Source: Rhizobiaceae bacterium (GTDB lineage Bacteria; Pseudomonadota; Alphaproteobacteria; Rhizobiales; Rhizobiaceae). Taken from it: a DNA stretch of 5,477 bases. Positions 1-5,477 of this stretch are shown piece after piece (position 1 is the stretch's first letter; the number at the start of each line of letters is the position of its first letter). The DNA is taken from contig JAGWJK010000370.1 of the NCBI GenBank assembly GCA_028865845.1, positions 1 to 5,477 on the forward strand. Direction: 5' to 3'. Position numbers and translations under genes: made by a program. A model generated the notes under the pieces. That model was not told the DNA's origin. It searched no databases and worked only from the letters and a program-made list of their open reading frames with translations.

Positions 1-781
1 GATGCTGGCCGCGATGGAAGATGTCGTCCGTCCTGCCGGTCTCCACCGCCTCGCCGCGATACATGACGATGGTACGGTCGGAAATTTCCGCAACCACGCC
101 CATGTCGTGCGTGATGAAGAGGACGGACATCCCTTCCTCTTCCTGCAGCACCTTGATGAGATCGAGGATCTGTCCCTGGATCGTCACGTCGAGCGCCGTC
201 GTCGGCTCGTCGGCGATCAACAGCTTCGGGCGCGACGCCAAGGCCATGGCGATCATGACGCGCTGGCGCATGCCGCCGGAAAACTGGTGCGGATATTCGT
301 CGAAGCGCGATGAGGCATTGGGGATGCGCACCTTTTCGAGCAGGCGGATGGTCTCCGCCTTCGCTTCGGCCTTGGAGATGTCACCATGGCAGGTAAGTGC
401 TTCCGAGATCTGCCGGCCGATGGTGAAGATCGGGTTGAGGCTGGTCATCGGTTCCTGGAAGATCATCGCGACGTCCTTGCCGCGAACCTGCCGCATCTCG
501 CTGTCGGAAAGCGAAAGGATGTCTCGGCCGTTGAGCTTGATCGAGCCGTCGATGCGGCTATTGCCCTTGGCCAGAAGGCGCATGATGGACAGCGACGTGA
601 CGCTTTTACCCGACCCGGATTCGCCGACGATCGCCACCGTCTCGCCCGGCATGACGTCGAACGAGATATCGCGCACGACCGAGCGCCATTCGCCATCGAC
701 AAGGAAGGACGTCGTCAGATTGGAGACGGAAAGAACGGGCTTCATATCCTTGGTCGTCTGTGGCGCGGCTGCGGTCGTCAT
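1..781 (-). CDS. ABC transporter ATP-binding protein, GsiA/DppD-like (3' end cut by window)
   Basis: This is the ATPase that would power the peptide-type importer encoded upstream; it acts at the cytosolic face of the membrane. The 260 visible residues form one full nucleotide-binding domain. Walker A is GESGSGKS (53-60), the Q-loop is FQEPMTSLNP (108-117), the ABC signature is SGGMRQR (168-174), Walker B is LLIADEP (187-193), the D-loop is ALD (196-198) and the switch His is H225 in ITHDMG. From memory, wording such as VRIPNA, RVMIAMAL and MYRGEAVETG resembles the first half of E. coli GsiA, a fused double ATPase of about 620 residues, more than single-domain DppD. The window ends before this can be decided. 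The ATG at 779-781 is favoured by AAAGGTGAG just upstream (785-793), although ATG at codon 13 is possible. It lies 51 nt after the DUF1028 gene and is the last gene visible. Confidence 0.93.
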   Translation of the reverse strand, partial: MTTAAAPQTTKDMKPVLSVSNLTTSFLVDGEWRSVVRDISFDVMPGETVAIVGESGSGKSVTSLSIMRLLAKGNSRIDGSIKLNGRDILSLSDSEMRQVRGKDVAMIFQEPMTSLNPIFTIGRQISEALTCHGDISKAEAKAETIRLLEKVRIPNASSRFDEYPHQFSGGMRQRVMIAMALASRPKLLIADEPTTALDVTIQGQILDLIKVLQEEEGMSVLFITHDMGVVAEISDRTIVMYRGEAVETGRTDDIFHRGQH

Positions 782-784
782 AGG

Positions 785-793
785 CTCACCTTT
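785..793 (-). promoter_or_regulatory. Ribosome binding site of the ATPase gene
   Basis: On the minus strand AAAGGTGAG ends three bases before the ATG at 781; the core AAGGTG is five bases from it. It supports this start over the in-frame ATG at codon 13 (743-745). An in-frame stop at 824-826, with no ATG between, rules out a longer ATG-initiated protein. Confidence 0.6.
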
Positions 794-832
794 ATGGTCT
801 TGCGCATGGTGTCGAATATTAGTTCAAACCGC

Positions 833-1591
833 TCACGACGCCTTCGGCGAAGTGGCGAAGGAAGCCGACGGTCGCCCTTCGGCAATTCTTGCAGCCTCGA
901 GCGCGGCGATCTTCTCGTCGATCTCGCGGCGATCGGTCATGCCGCTCGGATTCTGCCTGGTTGGCGTCGTTTCGGCGACATGCAGATAACGCTCCTTGGC
1001 GACGGCATAGAGCCGTTCGAGCTCGGTCAGCGGATCGGCACTATCGTCGACACGGATGTTCAGCCAGGCGTAATCCTGATCGCGATAGATCACCAGTGCT
1101 GCGGATTGCTTGCCGCGCTTGTCACCGCCGGCATCCTCGCCGGCGCGCATGGCTTCGAGCAGACGTTCGGCAAGCGGCTTGCCCTTGGTCTTCTTGAAGG
1201 TCGACAGCGTCTCGGCGATCACCTGCGGACCGGCGAGCATGTTGCCGGCGACGGAGACGTTGTCGTCGACCAGATGGCCGGCCCAGTCTATGCATTTCGC
1301 CCCGGTGTAAGCGGCATTGGTGCCCTTGCTGTCGATCAGGTGAAACTGACGCTGGTCGCGACCTTCGTCACGGGCAGTCAGCGTCTCGATGATCTCTTGC
1401 GGCGCGTGGCCGGCAGCAAGCATCGCCAGGCCGTCGATGCCGTAGAGCGGACTGCTGAATGCCTGGGTCGCGACGGCACCGACGCCGCCGCGAATGTTTG
1501 GCACGATGCTGCCAACCGCGAAGAAGCGGGTGGCGACGGCAATGGCCAGATGGCCGGTTTCGGGTTCGCGGGTGACGATGGACCAGGTCAT
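833..1591 (-). CDS. DUF1028 family protein (putative Ntn-hydrolase-like)
   Basis: A 252-residue protein of the DUF1028 family, whose reaction is unknown. Family hallmarks are visible in order: the N-terminal MTWSIVTREPETG (1-13), FAVGSIVPN (24-32), GVGAVATQAF (36-45), YTGAKCIDWAGH (95-106), AGNMLAGPQV (115-124), the most conserved block GGDKRGKQSAAL (155-166) and IRVDD (179-183). The core ends near residue 195. The remaining 57 residues are a charged, probably helical tail with a low-complexity end, not a recognised domain. My recollection is that a DUF1028 structure has the Ntn-hydrolase fold; if so, Thr2 would become N-terminal after Met removal and could be the nucleophile. No signal peptide or membrane segment is seen, so a cytosolic place is inferred. 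Its start lies 6 nt after the GGT-like stop, with its ribosome site inside that gene, which suggests translational coupling and a joint role in processing the imported solute. Confidence 0.93.
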   Translation of the reverse strand: MTWSIVTREPETGHLAIAVATRFFAVGSIVPNIRGGVGAVATQAFSSPLYGIDGLAMLAAGHAPQEIIETLTARDEGRDQRQFHLIDSKGTNAAYTGAKCIDWAGHLVDDNVSVAGNMLAGPQVIAETLSTFKKTKGKPLAERLLEAMRAGEDAGGDKRGKQSAALVIYRDQDYAWLNIRVDDSADPLTELERLYAVAKERYLHVAETTPTRQNPSGMTDRREIDEKIAALEAARIAEGRPSASFATSPKAS

Positions 1592-1597
1592 GAGTGT

Positions 1598-3385
1598 TTA
1601 TCTCCCGATCGCGTAAGCTTGCATCAGGCGAGGGGTTGCGGCCGCGCGCAACAGGCCGCTTGCGTCGCGGCGGGCAGCGGTCAGGCGACCGACCGTCCAT
1701 TCCGGAGCGACGGTCAGCTTGTGACCCTTCCTGCGCAGAGCCTCGAGCACGTCGGCGCTGAAATTCGCTTCAGCCGTCAGATTGCCCGGCTCGCGGGTGC
1801 GCGGGTAGAAGGAGCCGGGGAAGTGTGCGGTGTGGAACAGCGGCTGATCGATTGCTTCCTGCAGGTTCATGCCGTGATGGGCGTAGCGCAGGAAGAAGGC
1901 GAGCTGCCATTGCTCCTGCTGGTCGCCGCCGGGCGTGCCGAAAGCGAGCGTCGGGCGGCCCTGATGGAGGCCAAGCGACGGGGTGAGAGTGGTTCGCGGA
2001 CGCTTGCCGGGCGCGAGTGAGGACGGCAGGCCGGGCTTCAGCCAGAACATCTGCGCCCGTGAGTTGAGGCAGAAGCCGAGGCCCGGGATGATCGGCGAGG
2101 ATTGCAGCCAGCCGCCAGACGGCGTGACCGACACCATGTTGCCCTCGCGGTCGATGACGTCGATATGCACGGTGTCGCCGCGCTTTTCGGTCAAATGCGC
2201 CATGGTCGGCTCATAGACGGCGCCGGTCTTGGCTTCGGGCGTTTCCAGCATGTCCATGGTCAGGTCGTATTGGCTCTCGAAGCCCGCGAGCTTGCCCGGC
2301 TGCAGGTTGAGAGAGGCTTCGCCAGTGATCAGCTTGCGGCGCTCAGCGGCATAGGCGTCCGACAGCAGGGTGTCGAGCGGCACTTTGCTGAAGTTGGGAT
2401 CGCCGTAATAGACTTCCCGGTCGGCGAAGACGAGCTTCATGGCTTCGGTGACGATGTGCACGAAATCTGCGCCGGCAGGATCCATCGCGGCGATATCGAA
2501 ACCCTTCAGCAGCGACAAGGTCTGCAGGAAGGTCGGTCCCTGACCCCATGGGCCGATCTTGGCGATGGTCCAGTCGTGGTAGTCGTAGGTGATCGGCTCT
2601 TCGATCGTTGCCGACCAGTTGGCCATGTCGTCGGCCGTCAGCACGCCTTTGTGACGGCTACCGCTCGCATCCATCACGGCATTGTTGCGGACGTAGTTGT
2701 CGATCGCCTCGGCGACGAAACCGCGATAGTAGGCATCGCGGGCTGCCTCGATCTGCGCTTCGCGGTCGCTCTTGCTTTCAGCCTCTGCGACGACGCGCTT
2801 CCAGGTTTCGGCAAGGACGGGGTTCTTGAAGTTCGACCAGGGTTCCGGAGCGGAGCCGCCCGGCAGCCAGGTTTCGAACGAGGTCGGCCATTCCGTGCGG
2901 TAGAAATCGGCAAGGCCGGCAATGGTCGCCGACACGCGCGGCAAGATGGGGTGGCCGTGCTCGGCGTAGTGTATCGCCGGTTCGAGCACGTCGCGCACGG
3001 TCAGCCTGCCGTAGTCGCGCAGCATCAGCATCCAGCCGTCGAAGGAGCCGGGAATGACGGTTGCAAGCAAGCCGTCTCCGGGGATCAGCGACAGGCCTTC
3101 GCTCGTATAGTGTTCGATGGTCGCGCCCGCCGGCGCCGGTCCCTGGGCACAGATGACCTCGACCTTGTCCTTCTTCTTCGAATAGATGACGGCGGGCATG
3201 TCGCCGCCGGGACCACAGAGATGCGGCTCGACGATCTGCAGCACGAAACCGGTCGCCACTGCGGCGTCGAAGGCATTGCCGCCCTTTTCCAGAATGCTCA
3301 TGCCGACCGCGGACGCGATCCAATGCGTGGAGGTGACGACGCCGAAGGTGCCGAGGATTTCCGGACGTGTCGTAAATGCAGTCAT
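1598..3385 (-). CDS. Gamma-glutamyltransferase-family Ntn-hydrolase, cytosolic, atypical substrate pocket
   Basis: A 595-residue member of the GGT family, whose enzymes cut themselves into two subunits and use the new N-terminal Thr to hydrolyse or transfer an acyl group, classically gamma-glutamyl from glutathione. The N-terminal block (GGNAFDAAVATGF, 35-47), the GDTVHIDVID block (403-412) and GTPGGD (483-488) place it. Thr405 aligns with the E. coli nucleophile Thr391; cleavage before it would give chains of 404 and 191 residues, matching the family's usual small subunit. The protein starts straight in the catalytic domain with no signal peptide, so it should stay in the cytosol. Residues that bind the gamma-glutamyl group in E. 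coli GGT appear replaced (Arg114 by Gln81, Asn411 by Gly425, Ser462/Ser463 by Thr465/Thr466), so true GGT activity is doubtful and another amidase or acylase role is possible. AAAGGA at 3394-3399, eight bases before the ATG, supports this start, 22 nt after the second permease gene. Confidence 0.93.
   Translation of the reverse strand: MTAFTTRPEILGTFGVVTSTHWIASAVGMSILEKGGNAFDAAVATGFVLQIVEPHLCGPGGDMPAVIYSKKKDKVEVICAQGPAPAGATIEHYTSEGLSLIPGDGLLATVIPGSFDGWMLMLRDYGRLTVRDVLEPAIHYAEHGHPILPRVSATIAGLADFYRTEWPTSFETWLPGGSAPEPWSNFKNPVLAETWKRVVAEAESKSDREAQIEAARDAYYRGFVAEAIDNYVRNNAVMDASGSRHKGVLTADDMANWSATIEEPITYDYHDWTIAKIGPWGQGPTFLQTLSLLKGFDIAAMDPAGADFVHIVTEAMKLVFADREVYYGDPNFSKVPLDTLLSDAYAAERRKLITGEASLNLQPGKLAGFESQYDLTMDMLETPEAKTGAVYEPTMAHLTEKRGDTVHIDVIDREGNMVSVTPSGGWLQSSPIIPGLGFCLNSRAQMFWLKPGLPSSLAPGKRPRTTLTPSLGLHQGRPTLAFGTPGGDQQEQWQLAFFLRYAHHGMNLQEAIDQPLFHTAHFPGSFYPRTREPGNLTAEANFSADVLEALRRKGHKLTVAPEWTVGRLTAARRDASGLLRAAATPRLMQAYAIGR
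1601..1606 (-). promoter_or_regulatory. Ribosome binding site of the DUF1028 gene, inside the upstream gene's 3' end
   Basis: On the minus strand GGGAGA forms the last two sense codons (Gly-Arg) of the GGT-like gene, directly before its TAA stop (1598-1600). It sits about ten bases before the DUF1028 ATG at 1589-1591. Ribosomes finishing the upstream gene would cover this site, so the two proteins are probably made in a coupled way. Confidence 0.6.
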
Positions 3386-3393
3386 TGCAAAAG

Positions 3394-3399
3394 TCCTTT
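3394..3399 (-). promoter_or_regulatory. Ribosome binding site of the GGT-like gene
   Basis: On the minus strand AAAGGA is followed by an eight-base spacer and the ATG at 3383-3385. It lies in the 22-nt gap after the permease stop (3408-3410) and fixes the start of the GGT-like protein without a signal peptide. Confidence 0.6.
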
Positions 3400-3407
3400 C
3401 AGATTAT

Positions 3408-4283
3408 TCATGCTTCGCGCGGGTCGAGCGCATCGCGCAGGCCATCGCCGAGGAGATTGAAACCGATGACGACGAGAAAGATGGCAGCGCCCGGCCACAT
3501 GGCCATCCAGGGCGCCTGCTCCAGGTAGTTCTTGGCGACGTTCAGCATCGAGCCCCAGCTGGGGGCGGGCGGTTGCTGGCCAAGGCCGAGAAAGGAGAGA
3601 CTGGCCTCGGCGATGATCGCCGTAGCGATCGTGAGTGTCCCCTGCACCAGGATCGGCGCGAAGACATTCGGCAGGATATAGCGGCGGATAATGCTGAAAT
3701 GGCGCAGCCCGATCGAACGAGCGCCCTCGACATATTCCTCCGTCTTCACCGCCAGCACCTGGCCGCGCGTCAGGCGGATAAAGACCGGCGTTGCCGAAAG
3801 CCCGATCGCGATCATCGCATTGGTGAGGCTCGGTCCGAGGAAGGCGGCAAGCGCGATGGCGGTGATCAGGAACGGCATCGCCAGAAAGGCTTCGGTGATG
3901 CGCGAGATGATCTGGTCGATCCAGCCACCGTAATAGCCGGAAACGAGCCCGAAGGGCACGCCGATCGCCACCGCGATGGCAACCGAGAAGATGCCGGCCA
4001 TCAGCGATGCCCGGGCTCCCCAGATCATGCGCGAAAGGATGTCGCGGCCGATGTCGTCGGTGCCGAACCAATGCGCGGCAGATGGCGCCTTGCGGATCGC
4101 CGACCAACTGGTGGCCACCGGATCGGTCAGCGGCAGCACCGGCGCGAGAATGGCGAGTGCCGCGAAGAATGCGATGATGAAGAGGCCGACGAGGGCGCCC
4201 TTGTTGGCCTTGAGCTTGCGCCAGGCGCGGTTCTGGGCGCGTTTGGCGGGGGCGGCTGCAGTCGTTTGTGCGATCGCGCTCAT
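3408..4283 (-). CDS. Peptide-type ABC transporter permease, DppC/GsiD-like
   Basis: This is the second inner-membrane subunit of the importer, forming the translocation channel with the permease encoded just upstream. It has 291 residues, normal for the DppC/OppC/GsiD family. An N-terminal cytoplasmic stretch (1-28) with basic residues precedes the first membrane segment (about 30-50). The family motif HWFGTDDIGRDILSR (71-85) follows, then further segments near 93-117, 131-150, 154-170 and 208-228, and one near the C-terminus (about 260-279). The coupling (EAA) loop that contacts the ATPase is EEYVEGARSIGLRHFSII (182-199). It ends with FNLLGDGLRDALDP, typical of the family. The ATG overlaps the previous gene's stop as ATGA (4280-4283), and GAGGG at 4291-4295 serves as ribosome site, so translation is probably coupled. 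Substrate cannot be read from a permease of this family; glutathione, dipeptides or other amides are all possible. Confidence 0.95.
   Translation of the reverse strand: MSAIAQTTAAAPAKRAQNRAWRKLKANKGALVGLFIIAFFAALAILAPVLPLTDPVATSWSAIRKAPSAAHWFGTDDIGRDILSRMIWGARASLMAGIFSVAIAVAIGVPFGLVSGYYGGWIDQIISRITEAFLAMPFLITAIALAAFLGPSLTNAMIAIGLSATPVFIRLTRGQVLAVKTEEYVEGARSIGLRHFSIIRRYILPNVFAPILVQGTLTIATAIIAEASLSFLGLGQQPPAPSWGSMLNVAKNYLEQAPWMAMWPGAAIFLVVIGFNLLGDGLRDALDPREA
4280..4283 (-). other. ATGA start/stop overlap of the two permease genes
   Basis: On the minus strand the TGA of the first permease (4280-4282) and the ATG of the second (4281-4283) share the sequence ATGA. With GAGGG seven bases ahead (4291-4295), this is the classic arrangement for translational coupling of two subunits needed in equal amounts. 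Confidence 0.85.
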
Positions 4284-5227
4284 AGGGCGGCCCTCAGGCG
4301 TGGATTGAGCAGGACATAGAGGATATCGGCGATGAGGTTCATGCCGATGAAGCCGATGGCGGTGCAGAGCACGACGCCCTGGACGACCGCATAGTCGCGG
4401 TTGAACACGGCGTCGACAATGAGCTTGCCGAACCCGGGAATGGTGAAGATCTGCTCCGTCAGCACCGCGCCGGCCAACAGCTCGCCGAAGAGCAGGGCGC
4501 TGACGGTGACGATCGGCAGGATGGCATTGCGGAACGTGTGGGACAGGATGACGACCGCCTCGGAAAGACCTTTGGCTCGCGCCGTACGGATGTAATCGGC
4601 GCTGAGGACGCTCAGCATCGACGAACGCGTATGGCGCATGAGCGTCGCGGCAAGCGCGTTGCCAAGCACGAAGGACGGCATCAGCATCGTCTGGATCGAT
4701 CGTACGGGGTCATCGAAGAAAGGCTGGTATCCGGACGCGGGCAGCCAGTGGAGCTTCACCGAAACCAGAAGGATCAGCATGATCCCGAGCCAGAAATTCG
4801 GCACCGACAGCCCGCATAGGGCGACGATATTCGCCAGAAAATCGATGAATGTGTTTTTCCTGACCGCCGCCAATATGCCCATCGGAATGCCGATGACGAA
4901 GGCGAAGATCATCGACATGACCGCGAGCTGGATCGTGACCGGTAGCTTTTGCGCGACGAGCGTCAGCACTGGCTGGTTGGTGCGCAAGGAAATGCCGAGA
5001 TCGCCGGTCGCGACGCCCTGCAGCCAATAGCCGTATTGATACACGACGGGATCGTTCAGGCGATATTTCTCGCGCAGGAATTCGATGACTTTCGGATCAC
5101 GCTCTTCGCCGGCCATCGCCAGGACGGGATCACCAGGCAAAAGCTTTTGCAGCGAGAAGACGAAGATGGAGATGATCAGCAGCGTCGGGATGGCGACCAG
5201 CAGCCTTTTTCCGATGTAGGTATACAT
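4280..5227 (-). CDS. Peptide-type ABC transporter permease, DppB/GsiC-like
   Basis: This is the first inner-membrane subunit of the importer. It has 315 residues, in the usual range for DppB/OppB/GsiC. The first membrane segment (about 9-29) is followed by the family motif LPGDP (30-34), a periplasmic region with the signature GDLGISLRTNQPV (75-87), and segments near 99-121, 133-158, 178-197, 236-258 and 281-307. The coupling (EAA) loop is DYIRTARAKGLSEAVVI (211-227), followed by RNAILPIVT (233-241); FTIPGFGKL (261-269) is another family hallmark. The ATG at 5225-5227 has only a weak ribosome site (GGAT at 5234-5237). It stands 84 nt after the binding-protein gene, behind a strong stem-loop, and overlaps the next permease by four bases. 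This layout suggests the membrane subunits are made in smaller amounts than the binding protein. Substrate specificity is not visible here. Confidence 0.95.
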   Translation of the reverse strand: MYTYIGKRLLVAIPTLLIISIFVFSLQKLLPGDPVLAMAGEERDPKVIEFLREKYRLNDPVVYQYGYWLQGVATGDLGISLRTNQPVLTLVAQKLPVTIQLAVMSMIFAFVIGIPMGILAAVRKNTFIDFLANIVALCGLSVPNFWLGIMLILLVSVKLHWLPASGYQPFFDDPVRSIQTMLMPSFVLGNALAATLMRHTRSSMLSVLSADYIRTARAKGLSEAVVILSHTFRNAILPIVTVSALLFGELLAGAVLTEQIFTIPGFGKLIVDAVFNRDYAVVQGVVLCTAIGFIGMNLIADILYVLLNPRLRAAL

Positions 5228-5266
5228 GAGCAGATCCGGATGTCGTCATCGACCTGTTGGAGGAAT

Positions 5267-5299
5267 GATGCGGGGCGCGCGTGGGTCGCGCCCCGCATC
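5267..5299 (-). promoter_or_regulatory. Perfect 13-bp GC-rich stem-loop between binding-protein and permease genes
   Basis: The arms 5267-5279 and 5287-5299 are exact reverse complements (GATGCGGGGCGCG and CGCGCCCCGCATC) around a seven-base loop. In the transcript it begins 12 nt after the binding-protein stop. No U-run follows it on the minus strand (the next bases are ATTCCTCC), so it is not a classic intrinsic terminator. In many importer operons such a hairpin protects the upstream message from 3' decay or causes partial termination, which raises the binding protein above the membrane subunits. That role is inferred here. The hairpin itself is seen directly. Confidence 0.8.
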
Positions 5300-5311
5300 G
5301 GATGTTCTGCG

Positions 5312-5477
5312 TCAGCCGCCCTTCTTCACGCCGGCGAGACGGATCATGCCATCAGGCGACGCAACGAAGCCGGTCACCGATTTGTTGTAGGCCCAGATCC
5401 ATGCCTGATGGCCGATGTAGATGATCGGCAGTTCATCGTTCATGATCACTTCGGCCGCGTCGTATTTCTGCTTGCGC
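5312..5477 (-). CDS. Extracellular solute-binding protein, family 5, C-terminal fragment (5' part outside window)
   Basis: Only the last 54 residues and the TGA stop (5312-5314) are in the window. The tail reads IMNDELPIIYIGHQAWIWAY, then a stretch ending in GFVASPDGMIRLAGVKKGG. This fits the C-terminus of family 5 binding proteins (DppA/OppA/GsiB type), in which a conserved 'nde-P-i' strand is followed by a short hydrophobic strand and a GF-x(3)-PDG turn. Such proteins sit in the periplasm of Gram-negative bacteria and deliver peptides, glutathione, nickel chelates or other solutes to the permeases. The place directly upstream of DppB- and DppC-type permeases supports the call. The ligand-binding part is not visible, so the ligand cannot be guessed from it, and its signal peptide cannot be checked. 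Confidence 0.85.
   Translation of the reverse strand, partial: RKQKYDAAEVIMNDELPIIYIGHQAWIWAYNKSVTGFVASPDGMIRLAGVKKGG

Noticed and set aside
778..807. A nine-codon minus-strand mini-ORF (MRKTIKVSL) whose TGA overlaps the ATPase ATG as ATGA
   Set aside because: It looks like a coupling leader, but it has no ribosome site of its own and is short enough to arise by chance; conservation in relatives would be needed to take it seriously.
386..2020. A 544-codon open frame on the plus strand, opposite the DUF1028 gene and parts of its neighbours
   Set aside because: It crosses three clearly homologous minus-strand genes, and its translation is rich in Arg, Gly, Asp and His with no recognisable domain. 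It is a mirror of codon bias in high-GC DNA.
2102..3460. A 452-codon open frame on the plus strand opposite the GGT-like gene
   Set aside because: It has the same cause: composition follows the complement of the real gene, no family motif is visible and there is no proper ribosome site.
3382..4107. A 241-codon minus-strand frame inside the second permease gene
   Set aside because: It is out of frame with a permease that shows all family motifs, and its translation is Arg/His/Pro-rich without membrane segments.
5267..5299. Stem-loop read as a full intrinsic terminator
   Set aside because: No T-run follows either arm, and the downstream permease has no visible promoter of its own in the remaining gap, so complete termination would leave the operon silent.
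5259..5387. Plus-strand GGAGG followed by ATGATG and a short open frame of about 40 codons
   Set aside because: The spacing from GGAGG to ATG is only one to four bases, and the frame runs through the stem-loop and antisense to the binding-protein gene.

Overview
The window is one strand-consistent gene block, with every gene on the minus strand. It looks like a peptide-type ABC importer operon from an alphaproteobacterium, probably Rhizobiales. That placement rests on high G+C, the protein sequences and the tight operon layout, and no marker gene in the window confirms it. Both ends are cut: the first gene lacks its 5' part and the last gene lacks its 3' part. The promoter must lie beyond position 5477.

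In transcription order (right to left) there are six genes: the C-terminal tail of a family 5 substrate-binding protein (5312-5477); a perfect 13-bp stem-loop in the 84-nt gap after it (5267-5299); a DppB/GsiC-type permease (4280-5227); a DppC/GsiD-type permease overlapping it by four bases (3408-4283); a gamma-glutamyltransferase-family Ntn-hydrolase (1598-3385); a DUF1028 protein (833-1591); and the N-terminal 260 residues of an ABC ATPase closest to the first half of GsiA (1-781). Gaps between genes are -4, 22, 6 and 51 nt after the stem-loop, so the genes are very probably co-transcribed. There is no gene-free stretch over 300 bases and no RNA gene, mobile element or CRISPR array.

The genes suggest an import-and-cleave module. 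The binding protein captures a peptide or amide-linked solute in the periplasm, the two permeases and the ATPase move it inside, and two hydrolase-type enzymes process it in the cytosol. The GGT-like protein has no signal peptide, unlike periplasmic GGT. In E. coli the glutathione importer gsiABCD is likewise linked to an Ntn-hydrolase gene, iaaA.

The most interesting point is that the GGT-like enzyme keeps the catalytic threonine (Thr405) and the Gly-Gly motif, but appears to have replaced nearly all residues that hold the gamma-glutamyl group in E. coli GGT. Its substrate may therefore not be a gamma-glutamyl compound, and the partner DUF1028 protein, which starts Met-Thr, could be a second N-terminal-threonine hydrolase.
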